Assembly: GCF_036090055.1 (NCBI RefSeq)
Contig: NZ_CP107970.1
Coordinates: forward strand, 3,908,501 to 3,972,500
Direction: 5' to 3'
Source of the DNA: Nocardioides sp. NBC_00368
GTDB lineage: Bacteria > Actinomycetota > Actinomycetes > Propionibacteriales > Nocardioidaceae
Length of the DNA: 64,000 nt
In this document: positions 1 to 8,946 of the stretch, in pieces
How the letters are laid out: each line of letters opens with the position of its first letter
Numbering within the stretch: position 1 is the first letter of the stretch
Program-made: the position numbers and the translations under genes
Notes under the pieces: generated by a model
The model's database searches: none
Told to the model about the DNA's origin: nothing
What the model saw: the letters and a program-made list of their open reading frames with translations, nothing else

Positions 1-2
1 AC

Positions 3-1238
3 AAGGTCCTCTCAGACGACCCGCTCATCCGGGCGATGTCGTACCAGTCGGTGCTGTCGGCCTTCGCCGAAGGCACCTTTCTCACCGGTTCGGCGGTCTT
101 CTTCACCCAGATCGTCGGCCTCTCCGCCGCACAGGTCGGCCTCGGTCTCACGATCGCGGGCGTCGCAACCTTCTTGTTCGCCGTCCCCCTGGGCCGACTC
201 GCGGATCGTCTCGGCACCCGGTTCAGCTGGATCGCCGGTGCCGTTCTCCAGGCGATCCTGTTCGGGGCCTGGGTGCTCGTCGGCAACTTCGCCGCGTACA
301 TCGCCGTCGAGGTGCTCCTGGCACTCGCCTCCTCCTGGCAGAAGTCGGGCCGCGACGCCTATCGGATCTCGGTCTTCCCCGCGGCGACCCGGGTGCGCTC
401 GTTCGCCTACATGCGCGCCGCTCGCAACGTCGGCTACACGCTCGGCGCCCTGGCCAGCGGCCTCGCCCTCGCCGCCGACTCCAACACCCTGATCAAGGCG
501 GTCCCGCTGATGACCGCCGTGGTGCTGCTGGTCAACGCCTACTGGATCTCGCGCCTCCCCCGCCTCGCCACGGCTGCCTCGCCCGGCGACATGAAGAGGG
601 ACGTACGCGACCGCCTCGGTGCCCTGCGCAACCGTGCCTTCCTCGCCACGACGTTCTTCGACGGCGTGCTCGGCACCCACCAGGTCCTGCTCAACGTCGT
701 CATCCCGCTGTGGCTGGTGCAGGAGACCGACGCACCGCGGGTGCTGCTGGCCTGGCTGTTCGGTACCAACACCGTCATGGCCGTCGGGCTGCAGGTCATC
801 GCCGCCCGTGGCGTGACCGACGTGGCGACATCGCTTCGCGCGCAGCGGCGGGGAGCGCTCTGCTTCCTGGCCTCCTGCGCCATCATCGCGGTCACCCACG
901 ACACCGTCGGGCTTCTCACGATCGCGCTCGTCTGGCTCGGCCACGTCACCGTCACCGGCGCCGAGCTCTTCCAGTCGGCCGGCGAGTGGGGCCTGATCGC
1001 CGACCTCTCCGACCCCGAGCACCGCGGTGACTACCAGGGCGCGGCCCAGGTCGGCTACACCCTCGGCACCGTCTGGGCACCCGCGGCGTACACCTTCCTG
1101 GCGATGGAGCTCGGCCACCTCGGCTGGGCCGTCATCGCGGGCATCATCGTCATCGCCACGATCGGCGTCCACCCCTCCGCCCGCGCCGCCGAGCGCTATC
1201 TGGCGCGCCGGGCTCAGCCCGTCCCCGAGCCGGCGTAG
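3..1238 (+). CDS. MFS transporter, 5' end cut by window edge
   Basis: The frame is open from the first base and reads through to the stop at 1238, so the true start lies upstream; the first internal ATG (36) has no ribosome binding site before it. The 412 visible codons give about ten to twelve hydrophobic segments and the family-typical loop GRLADRLGTR about 53-62 residues after that ATG, which marks the cytoplasmic TM2-TM3 loop of major facilitator proteins. Substrate is not predictable; the pattern is of a drug or metabolite efflux type. It is followed by a 70-bp palindromic repeat and then the AbiEi-type gene on the same strand. Confidence 0.85.
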   Translation, partial: KVLSDDPLIRAMSYQSVLSAFAEGTFLTGSAVFFTQIVGLSAAQVGLGLTIAGVATFLFAVPLGRLADRLGTRFSWIAGAVLQAILFGAWVLVGNFAAYIAVEVLLALASSWQKSGRDAYRISVFPAATRVRSFAYMRAARNVGYTLGALASGLALAADSNTLIKAVPLMTAVVLLVNAYWISRLPRLATAASPGDMKRDVRDRLGALRNRAFLATTFFDGVLGTHQVLLNVVIPLWLVQETDAPRVLLAWLFGTNTVMAVGLQVIAARGVTDVATSLRAQRRGALCFLASCAIIAVTHDTVGLLTIALVWLGHVTVTGAELFQSAGEWGLIADLSDPEHRGDYQGAAQVGYTLGTVWAPAAYTFLAMELGHLGWAVIAGIIVIATIGVHPSARAAERYLARRAQPVPEPA

Positions 1239-1277
1239 GAGGGTGCGGACAGTTGCTCGCGGGCAGGAGGGGTCCGC

Positions 1278-1347
1278 TGTAACACGTCGTTCGTAGGACT
1301 ACCCGCCCTTCAGAGCGACCGGAAAGTCCTACGAACAGCGTGTTACA
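1278..1347. repeat. 70-bp palindromic repeat, family A copy 1
   Basis: Imperfect inverted repeat with 23-bp arms beginning TGTAACACGTCGTTCGTAGG and ending in the reverse complement of TGTAACACGCTGTTCGTAGG. The arms differ only by an adjacent TC/CT mismatch. The centre reads ACCCGCCC-TTCAGAGCGACC. Copies 2, 3 and 4 are at 2494, 3501 and 35553. It lies 3' of the MFS gene and 5' of the AbiEi-type gene. Confidence 0.95.
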
Positions 1348-1380
1348 CGTGTCCGAGCCCACCGCTCGGGCCAGCGACCA

Positions 1381-1415
1381 TCCACAGGCGTACGTCGTGT
1401 CGGAGTTATCCACAG
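1381..1415 (+). promoter_or_regulatory. Bipartite motif with perfect DnaA box upstream of AbiEi-type gene
   Basis: TCCACAGGC, 11 bp, then CGGAGTTATCCACAG. TTATCCACA matches the bacterial DnaA box consensus TTATNCACA exactly. The same two blocks with the same 11-bp gap occur at 54539-54573, and in both places the motif ends 51 nt before the ATG of an AbiEi-type gene. Likely a shared promoter or operator; which protein binds is unknown. Confidence 0.7.
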
Positions 1416-1466
1416 GGGGCCGCTGAACGCCGCTAGGAGTCGGCGCCTGGCAACAGGCTGAAGACC

Positions 1467-2477
1467 ATGAACCCACGCATCCAAGCGGTGATGGCTGCGC
1501 ACCATGGACTCATCACGCGCAGGCAGGCTCTCGCATCAGGCCTCGACCTCGACACGATCTACCGCTACGTCCGTAACGGAGAGTGGTCGGTCGTGCGCCG
1601 GGGCGTATACGCCGAACGTGCTCACATAGAGAGCATCAGACTGCCCACCGAGCGACAACGTCTCCTCGACCGAGCCGCGTGCGCGGCCATCACCGTCCCG
1701 TTCGTACGGAGCCATGACACCGCTGCGCTCGAGCTCGACATGGGCATCCTCCTCCCCCGGAAGTCTCAGACCCACGTCACTCGTCAACCGGTCGTCGGCA
1801 GCCACAACAAGTGGGGCGTGAAGCACCACCTCGCGCCTTATCTCGATGATCAGGTGGTCCGAGCGAACGGGTTCGAGGTCCTCGGCCTCGCGCGCACCGC
1901 GATCGACATCGCGCGCGAGCACGGCCGCCCGTACGGGGTCGTCGCCGTCGACTCTGCTCGAAGGATGGGGGTGTCCGTCGATGAACTCTGGGAGGTCCTC
2001 GACCACATGAGGCACTGGCCCAACCGTCGGCTGGCACGGGAAGCCATCACCCTGTCGTATGCAGGCGCTGAGTCGGTTGGCGAGACTCTCACCCGCGACG
2101 TACTCGAAGAGCTCGGGCTGACTGGGATCGAGACACAGTTCGAGATCACGGACGGCGTACGCACCGCTCGATTCGATCTCCGGGTTGGCCGCCACATCTT
2201 CGAGTTCGATGGCCGGAGCAAGTACGTGCCCGCGGCCGAGGGAGGCCTGGCACTCCGGTCGGTCGACGACATTCTGGCCGAGGAGAAGACGCGACAGGAT
2301 TGGGCCCATGGTTTCCATCTCGGCATGTCACGCGTCGAATGGCACGACCTGTTCGGCCGCCACCGTGCCCACCTCAAGGACCGCCTGACCCGCGAGTACC
2401 TGACCACCTGCCGAGCGTTCGGCACCGACATCTCGGACCTCGAACGATTCCGCGTACGTCGCCCGAAGGCGGCTTGA
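1467..2477 (+). CDS. Solitary AbiEi-like winged-helix protein with PD-(D/E)xK-like C-terminus
   Basis: The 336-residue protein has an N-terminal winged helix of the AbiEi antitoxin type (about residues 12-49: starts LITRRQALASG and ends RRGVYAE). The C-terminal half resembles the DUF559/Vsr-like nuclease fold, with SVGETLTR at 203-210 and the possible catalytic set D237, E246, D248 and K252 in FDLRVGRHIFEFDGRSK. No AbiEii nucleotidyltransferase toxin gene is adjacent, so this is not a complete type IV toxin-antitoxin pair. It is bracketed by palindromic repeats at 1278 and 2494 and has the bipartite motif at 1381. ATG at 1467 is preceded by a weak purine stretch. Family assignment is good; the biological role of such solitary genes is not established. 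Confidence 0.75.
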   Translation: MNPRIQAVMAAHHGLITRRQALASGLDLDTIYRYVRNGEWSVVRRGVYAERAHIESIRLPTERQRLLDRAACAAITVPFVRSHDTAALELDMGILLPRKSQTHVTRQPVVGSHNKWGVKHHLAPYLDDQVVRANGFEVLGLARTAIDIAREHGRPYGVVAVDSARRMGVSVDELWEVLDHMRHWPNRRLAREAITLSYAGAESVGETLTRDVLEELGLTGIETQFEITDGVRTARFDLRVGRHIFEFDGRSKYVPAAEGGLALRSVDDILAEEKTRQDWAHGFHLGMSRVEWHDLFGRHRAHLKDRLTREYLTTCRAFGTDISDLERFRVRRPKAA

Positions 2478-2493
2478 GCCCGGCCATCGACGG

Positions 2494-2564
2494 TGTAACA
2501 CGTCGTTCGTAGGACTACCCGCCCGTTCAGAACGACCGGAAAGTGCCACGAACAGCGTGTTACA
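2494..2564. repeat. 71-bp palindromic repeat, family A copy 2
   Basis: Same 23-bp arms as copy 1 (left arm identical; right arm with two substitutions, GCC for CCT region), one extra base in the centre, which here contains the small palindrome CGTTCAGAACG. It sits between the convergent stops of the AbiEi-type gene and menA, where it could also act as a bidirectional terminator. Confidence 0.95.
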
Positions 2565-2581
2565 CCCCGCCCAGAAGGCGC

Positions 2582-3457
2582 TCAGGCGAACAGCAGAGGT
2601 ACGCCGACGAGCAGCCCCCATACCAGCGTGGCCAGCCCCGTCTGCTGAAGGACGGGGATGAGCCGCGGGCCGAGGTTGGCGCGGTCGAGGACGGTGCGGA
2701 CGCCCTGAGCGGCGACCACGACGAACCCGAGGCCGAGCAGCGCCCACCAGGACGTCGTCAGGGCCACGAGCACGACCGAGACGGCGGCGACGGCCACGAG
2801 GGCGACGTAGAGCCAGCGGGTCCGCGCGTCGCCGAGGCGTACGGCGAGGGTGATCTTCCCGGACTCGGTGTCACCGGGGATGTCGCGGAGGTTGTTGGCG
2901 ACGAGGAGGGCGGAGGTGATGGCGCCGATGCCGACGCCGGCCCACAGCGCGCCCCACTCCCAGGTCTGCGTCTGGACGAAGGTGGTGCCGACGACCGCGA
3001 CGAGACCGAAGAAGACGAAGACCATGACCTCGCCGAGGCCGGCGTAGCCGTAGGGGTGCGAGCCGCCGGTGTAGTACCAGGCGGCGATCATGCAGACCAG
3101 GCCGACCACGACCAGCCACCAGGCTGAGGTCACCGCCAGCACCAGCCCCGCCACGGCGGCGACGCCGAAGGCGATGAACGCTGCTCGCTTGACCGAGGAC
3201 GCCGCCGCGACGCCCGAGCCGGTGAGCCGCAGCGGCCCTACGCGCTCGTCGTCGGTCCCGCGGATCCCGTCGGAGTAGTCGTTGGCGTAGTTGACCGCGA
3301 CTTGCAGCGCGAGGGCAACGACGAGGGCGAGCAGCGCCTTCCACCAGACCAACTCACCTGCGTACGCAGCCACCCCTGTGCCGGCGATGACCGGCGCGAG
3401 CGCGGCGGGGAGTGTGCGAGGACGGGCTCCCTGGAGCCACTGAGCGGAGTTTGCCAC
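2582..3457 (-). CDS. menA: 1,4-dihydroxy-2-naphthoate polyprenyltransferase
   Basis: Integral membrane prenyltransferase of the UbiA superfamily that attaches the polyprenyl chain to dihydroxynaphthoate in menaquinone synthesis. The aspartate-rich motif NYANDYSDGIRGTD and the start ARPRTLPAALAPV are characteristic, followed by about eight hydrophobic segments; length (291 residues) fits MenA. The start is chosen at GTG 3457 (VANSAQWLQGARPRT) because homologues begin just before AQWLxGARPRT; GTG 3472 is an alternative. The frame stays open far upstream through a palindromic repeat, which is not coding. It stands as a single gene between two family A repeats, near the cytochrome c operon. Confidence 0.92.
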   Translation of the reverse strand: MANSAQWLQGARPRTLPAALAPVIAGTGVAAYAGELVWWKALLALVVALALQVAVNYANDYSDGIRGTDDERVGPLRLTGSGVAAASSVKRAAFIAFGVAAVAGLVLAVTSAWWLVVVGLVCMIAAWYYTGGSHPYGYAGLGEVMVFVFFGLVAVVGTTFVQTQTWEWGALWAGVGIGAITSALLVANNLRDIPGDTESGKITLAVRLGDARTRWLYVALVAVAAVSVVLVALTTSWWALLGLGFVVVAAQGVRTVLDRANLGPRLIPVLQQTGLATLVWGLLVGVPLLFA

Positions 3458-3500
3458 CCCGCTATTCAACACCGACGGCTCGTTGCTGGGGCCGCGGGGA

Positions 3501-3571
3501 TGTAACACGTCGTTCGTAGGACTACTCGCCCTATCAGAACGACCGGATAGTCCTACGAACAGCGTGTTACA
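3501..3571. repeat. 71-bp palindromic repeat, family A copy 3
   Basis: Outer arms as in copies 1 and 2, centre ACTCGCCCTATCAGAACGACC. It lies upstream of menA and downstream of the ABC transporter terminator. Left and right arms again differ by the TC/CT pair. Confidence 0.95.
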
Positions 3572-3598
3572 CGACCCCACGCCGACCGCGAAAACCCA

Positions 3599-3630
3599 GC
3601 GACCCCCGCCCGGGAGGAGGCAGGGGTCGC
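3599..3630 (-). terminator. Terminator of the sugar ABC operon
   Basis: Inverted repeat GCGACCCC / GGGGTCGC with a 16-nt loop, 24 bp past the stop of the permease gene in the minus direction and followed on that strand by GGGTTTTCG. Confidence 0.6.
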
Positions 3631-3653
3631 GGGGTGGGGGAGGGAGGGATGGA

Positions 3654-4940
3654 TCAGGTTTTCGGCGAGTCGTTGGAGTCGACGCTGAGCTCGGCCTCCA
3701 TGGCCTCGATCTCCTCGGCCAGCTTGTCGGGCGGCGGTGCGCTGGGCTCGGCCGACTCGGCACCGGCGCCACCGGAGCCGGCGGTACGGCGCTTGTTCCA
3801 CACGTCGAAGGCGACGGCGAGCAGGAGCACGAGGCCCTTGATGGCCTGCTGCCAGTCGATGGAGACACCGAGCAGCGACATGCCGTTGTTGAGGACACCC
3901 ATGACGAGACCACCGATGATCGCGCCGACGACGGTGCCGACACCGCCGGTCACGGCCGCACCACCGATGAAGGCGGCGGCGATCGCGTCGAGCTCGAAGT
4001 TAACACCGGCCTTGGGGTTGGCCGCGGTCAGACGGGCGGTCGTGACCAGGCCCGCGAGGCCCGAGAGCAGACCCATGTTCATCATGACCAGGAAGTCGAC
4101 CCGCTTGGTGTTGACGCCGGACATCGTCGCCGCGTCGACGTTGCCGCCGATCGCGTAGACGTGCCGGCCGAAGACGGTCTTGTTCATGATGAACGTGTAG
4201 ACCACGATCAGGCCGCCCAGGATCAGGCCGACGATCGGCAGGCCGCGCGCGTCGGCGAGCAGGTAGGCGAAGTACATGATCACGATCGTCAGCAGCGCCA
4301 GCTTCACCACGAAGAGCGGGAAGGGCAGCACGTCGAAGTTGTACGCGACCTGAGCCGACCGACGCCGCACCTCGAGCACGATGAGCACCGCGACGGCGGC
4401 GACAGCGATGAGAAGCGTCAGGTTGTGGAACCCGGTGTCCGGCCCGATCTCCGGCAGGAAGCCGTTGCCGATCGCCTTGAACTGCTCCGGCAGACCACCG
4501 ACGGTCGCACCCTTGAGGACGACCAGGGTCAGACCGCGGAAGAGCAGCATCGAGGCCAGCGTGACGATGAACGCCGGGATCCCGACGTACGCCACCCAGA
4601 AGCCGTGCCAGGCACCGATCGCGGTGCCGATCAGCAGGCCGAGGAAGACGGCCAGCCACCACGGGAAGTCGTACTGGGTCATCATGATCGCCGAGGCGGC
4701 GCCCACGAAGGCGGCCACGGAGCCGACCGAGAGGTCGATGTGGCGCGCCACGATCACGATCACCATGCCGATGGCCAGGATCAGGATCTGGGCGTTCTGG
4801 ACGACCAGGTTCGAGACGTTGAGCGGCTTGAGCAGCACGCCCTCGGTCGAGATCTGGAAGAGGATGACGATCGCCGCCAGAGCGATGATCATCCCGTACT
4901 GGCGGACGTTCCCGCGCAGCGTGTTGAGCAGGGCATTCAT
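3654..4940 (-). CDS. mmsB: Monosaccharide ABC transporter permease (GguB/MmsB type)
   Basis: 428 residues with about ten TM segments and the branched-chain/ribose permease motif GMVIVIVARHIDLSVGSVAA near residues 57-76, typical of RbsC/GguB permeases; the long form and the partner genes point to the multiple-monosaccharide subfamily. It forms the membrane channel for the ATPase at 4947 and the binding protein at 6556. The C-terminal tail (about residues 385-428) is hydrophilic and acidic. ATG at 4940 lies 7 bp from the stop of the ATPase gene, so the genes are co-transcribed. Confidence 0.92.
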   Translation of the reverse strand: MNALLNTLRGNVRQYGMIIALAAIVILFQISTEGVLLKPLNVSNLVVQNAQILILAIGMVIVIVARHIDLSVGSVAAFVGAASAIMMTQYDFPWWLAVFLGLLIGTAIGAWHGFWVAYVGIPAFIVTLASMLLFRGLTLVVLKGATVGGLPEQFKAIGNGFLPEIGPDTGFHNLTLLIAVAAVAVLIVLEVRRRSAQVAYNFDVLPFPLFVVKLALLTIVIMYFAYLLADARGLPIVGLILGGLIVVYTFIMNKTVFGRHVYAIGGNVDAATMSGVNTKRVDFLVMMNMGLLSGLAGLVTTARLTAANPKAGVNFELDAIAAAFIGGAAVTGGVGTVVGAIIGGLVMGVLNNGMSLLGVSIDWQQAIKGLVLLLAVAFDVWNKRRTAGSGGAGAESAEPSAPPPDKLAEEIEAMEAELSVDSNDSPKT

Positions 4941-4946
4941 CGGGTG

Positions 4947-6479
<1,533 letters not shown>

Positions 6480-6555
6480 GTGGTTCCTGCTATCTGGCCA
6501 GGGGCCGGCGTGGGCCCGGTCCGGAGGGACCCGGGCCCACGCCGCGTACGGGGTG

Positions 6556-7623
6556 CTACTTGATCTCGTCGGCGGTGTAGTAGTCGGAGTCGACGAGCAC
6601 CTTGGTGACGTCGTCCTTGGTGACCACGACCGGGTCGAGGAGGTAGGACGGAACGACCTTCTTGCCGTTGTCGTAGGTCTCGGTGTCGTTGACCTCGGGC
6701 TCCTCGCCCGCACCGACGGCGACGATCATGTCGACGGTCACCTTCGCGAGCTCGCGGGTGTCCTTGAAGATCGTGGAGTACTGCTCACCGGCGTTGATCG
6801 ACTTGACCGACTGCACCTCGGCGTCCTGACCGGTCACGACCGGGAGGTCGGCGGTGGTGTAACCGTTGCCTTTGAGAGCCGCGATGATGCCGAGCGAGAG
6901 GCCGTCGTAGGGCGAGAGCACGCCCTGGACCTTCTTCGAGGCGTACGTCTTGGTGAGGATGTCCTCCATCCGCTTCTGCGCGGTGGCGGGGTCCCAGCGC
7001 AGGATCGCGGCCTGGTCGAACTCCGTCTGACCGGAGGGGATGACGATCTCGCCGGACTTGATCAGCGGCTCGAGCACCGACATGGCGCCGTCCCAGAAGA
7101 AGGTGGCGTTGTTGTCGTCGGGCGAACCACCGAAGAGCTCGACGTTGTAGGGGCCCTTGCCCTTGGCCTTCAGGCCCTCGACGAGCGAGGTGGCCTGCTG
7201 CACGCCGACCTGGAAGTTGTCGAAGGTCGAGTAGTAGTCGACGGCCTCGGTGTCGCGGATGAGGCGGTCGTAGCTGATGATCGGGATGTCCTGCGACTCC
7301 GCGGTCTCGAGCACCTCGCCGAGCGCGGTGCCGTCGATGGCCGCGACCACCAGGACGTCGACGCCCTTGGTGACCATGTTCTCGACCTGGGAGACCTGGG
7401 TCGGGATGTCGTCCTCGGCGTACTGGAGGTCGACCTTGTAGCCCTCGGCCTCGAGCTGCTTCTTGATGTTGTTGCCGTCTGCGATCCAGCGCTCCGAGGA
7501 CTTGGTCGGCATGGCTACACCGACGGTGCCCTTGTCGCCGCCTTCGCCGCCGTCGCCGCCACCGCATGCCGCCAGGCCGAGCGCAAGCGCCGCCGCGGTG
7601 ATCGTGGTGAGTACCTTGCGCAC
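6556..7623 (-). CDS. chvE: Sugar ABC transporter substrate-binding lipoprotein (ChvE type)
   Basis: Periplasmic-binding-protein fold (peripla_BP_4) that captures monosaccharides outside the membrane. From GTG 7623 the signal peptide MRKVLTTITAAALALGLAAC ends in a lipobox with Cys20 as the lipidation site, followed by a Gly-rich linker. Features such as VGVAMPTKSSERW and VDVLVVAAIDGTAL fit ChvE-like proteins. GTG 7623 is preferred over ATG 7639-7641 because GGAG lies 8 nt before it and the signal peptide then has normal length. It is the first gene of the three-gene importer operon, downstream of the LacI-type operator at 7729. Confidence 0.9.
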   Translation of the reverse strand: MRKVLTTITAAALALGLAACGGGDGGEGGDKGTVGVAMPTKSSERWIADGNNIKKQLEAEGYKVDLQYAEDDIPTQVSQVENMVTKGVDVLVVAAIDGTALGEVLETAESQDIPIISYDRLIRDTEAVDYYSTFDNFQVGVQQATSLVEGLKAKGKGPYNVELFGGSPDDNNATFFWDGAMSVLEPLIKSGEIVIPSGQTEFDQAAILRWDPATAQKRMEDILTKTYASKKVQGVLSPYDGLSLGIIAALKGNGYTTADLPVVTGQDAEVQSVKSINAGEQYSTIFKDTRELAKVTVDMIVAVGAGEEPEVNDTETYDNGKKVVPSYLLDPVVVTKDDVTKVLVDSDYYTADEIK

Positions 7624-7728
7624 TAACCTGCTCCATTTCATCTACGGCCACGCCGGTAGGCCGACGCGCCGCTGTCGGGGGTGCCGGAGACCAGCGCACA
7701 GGCCGGTTCCCGGGTGAGTCACATCACA

Positions 7729-7746
7729 GATGTGAACGCTCACATC
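7729..7746. promoter_or_regulatory. LacI-family type operator upstream of the sugar importer
   Basis: GATGTGAACGCTCACATC is a palindrome with 7-bp arms around a 4-bp centre, the layout of LacI/GalR operators (central CG). It lies about 105 bp before the binding-protein start; CACATCACAGATGTG overlaps it at 7720-7734. The spacing (N4) does not fit CRP. No LacI-type regulator gene is in the window. Confidence 0.6.
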
Positions 7747-7883
7747 GAGACAATGTGCCTCCTCACCTCCGAATGCGTCAAGTGCAGGACGAGGATGTTT
7801 CCGACTCGTGACTTACGGGAGGCTCCGTTGAACATCTGACTCTTCACAGGCAGCTCACAGACAGGGCGGACCTGTTGCAACAA

Positions 7884-7978
7884 CGCCGAGTCAGCGCGTC
7901 TTGACGCGCCGACTCGGCGGGGTTTCGGTCAGAACGAGCCGACTCGGTGGGGGCTCTGGTCGGAACGAGCCGACTCGG
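7884..7978. repeat. Hairpin and three GCCGACTCGG repeats 3' of the maltokinase-cap gene
   Basis: CGCCGAGTC (7884) pairs with GACTCGGCG (7911), with an inner GCGCG/CGCGC stem, giving a strong hairpin. GCCGACTCGG recurs at 7908, 7938 and 7969 in units of 30 and 31 bp that also share GGTCxGAACGA. The array begins 10 bp beyond the stop of the minus-strand gene at 7988. The rest of the 7624-7987 gap holds the promoter region of the sugar operon. Confidence 0.8.
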
Positions 7979-7987
7979 CCTGTGGGG

Positions 7988-8608
7988 TCAGCGGTGACGT
8001 ACGCCGACCAGCGCTCCGGCGCCGTCCGGCCAGGTGACCTGGATCGACTCCGTGCCGTCGGCGTCGGAGCCGTCGACGACTCTCTTCACGACAACCACGT
8101 AGCTGCCGGCCTCGACGCGCGACTCGGCGCCGTGGGAGCGGATGGTGACGCCGTCGAAGTGGGGCACCGCGTGGCGCGACCACGAGCCGGTGCCGGCTGC
8201 GGTGACGACGGTGTCGCGCCGCTCGACCAGGCGGCCCTGGTCGTAGATGTCCATCGGCTCCTGGGTCGCCCCGGTCAGCGCGGCGGCCAGCAGGACGTGG
8301 ACCGCCACCGGGTCGGCACAGGCGTCGTAGACGTAGCGGGTCCCGAGCGCCGAGTGTTCGGTGGTCGCCATCAGGAAGTCCTCGGCGCCGTCGAGCGGCG
8401 CCTCACGGTAGGTGACCGGGAGGTGGACGACGGACTCGCCGACCTCGAGGAGCACGCACTCGATCCCGACCCTTCCCGCCGGGTCGTCGAACCGGTAGGA
8501 GCCGATCGTCCCGGTCAGTTCACCCTCGCACCACGACTGGGTGGCGAGCCAGGCGCCGAAGATCTCTTTCTTCGTCGGGGTGAGCGTGGCCTTGTGAACG
8601 ATCGACAT
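7988..8608 (-). CDS. Maltokinase N-terminal cap-like domain protein
   Basis: 206 residues starting MSIVHKATLTPTKKEIFGAW, which resembles the N-terminal cap domain of actinobacterial maltokinases (Mak_N_cap) but without any kinase domain. Stand-alone proteins of this type are common in Nocardioides-like genomes and their function is unknown. It is the last gene of the minus-strand group that contains ccsB and the DUF4229 gene, 17 bp downstream of the latter. No signal peptide or TM segment is seen. Confidence 0.7.
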   Translation of the reverse strand: MSIVHKATLTPTKKEIFGAWLATQSWCEGELTGTIGSYRFDDPAGRVGIECVLLEVGESVVHLPVTYREAPLDGAEDFLMATTEHSALGTRYVYDACADPVAVHVLLAAALTGATQEPMDIYDQGRLVERRDTVVTAAGTGSWSRHAVPHFDGVTIRSHGAESRVEAGSYVVVVKRVVDGSDADGTESIQVTWPDGAGALVGVRHR

Positions 8609-8625
8609 GACCGTTATCTACCAGG

Positions 8626-8946
8626 TCAGGAGACCTTGTGGCTATCGCCTTCGCCGTTCGAGGGGGTGTCGGCCTCGGTGTCGGCCGCGGTGTCGATCTC
8701 GGCGTCCTCCTTGGCGCGGGCGGCCTCGACCGCCTTCGCGGCCCTGGCCTCGACCTTCTCGGCGAAGGCCCGCCGCTGCGGGTCGAGCACGAAGAACGAG
8801 AGTACGCCGCTGATCACGAACGCCACGATCACCGAGAGGAAGATGTCGACCTCGCCCGCGACGAGCGACCAGATGCCCGCCACGATGCCGAAGGTGGCGA
8901 CCAGCGACAGCAGCCGCAGGCCGGTGTAGATCCAGAACTCTTTCAT
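8626..8946 (-). CDS. DUF4229 family small membrane protein
   Basis: 106 residues: two hydrophobic segments (about 8-29 and 33-54) followed by FVLDPQRRAFAEKVEARAAKAVEAARAKEDAEID, a charged Ala-rich helix, then an acidic tail. This matches the actinobacterial DUF4229 pattern. Its ATG overlaps the stop of ccsB (8943-8946, ATGA), so it is translationally coupled to the cytochrome c operon. Function unknown; an accessory role in that membrane complex would be a guess from position only. Confidence 0.8.
   Translation of the reverse strand: MKEFWIYTGLRLLSLVATFGIVAGIWSLVAGEVDIFLSVIVAFVISGVLSFFVLDPQRRAFAEKVEARAAKAVEAARAKEDAEIDTAADTEADTPSNGEGDSHKVS

Noticed and set aside
12..1172. Long antisense frame opposite the MFS gene, and many similar long frames opposite other genes
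   Set aside because: They mirror the codon pattern of real genes in high-GC DNA, are rich in Arg/Asp/Gly low-complexity sequence and lack start signals or family motifs.
1401..1415. Chromosomal replication origin because of the DnaA box
   Set aside because: Only one full box and one half box occur, with no cluster and no dnaA, dnaN or parAB genes around.
1467..2477. Complete AbiE type IV toxin-antitoxin system
   Set aside because: No AbiEii nucleotidyltransferase gene is adjacent at this locus or at 54625; the proteins carry a nuclease-like C-terminus instead.
2582..3943. 453-residue fusion containing MenA
   Set aside because: The upstream part runs through the family A palindrome and is low-complexity; MenA itself starts near 3457.
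7729..7746. CRP site before the sugar importer
   Set aside because: TGTGA and TCACA are separated by 4 bp rather than 6, which fits LacI-type operators.
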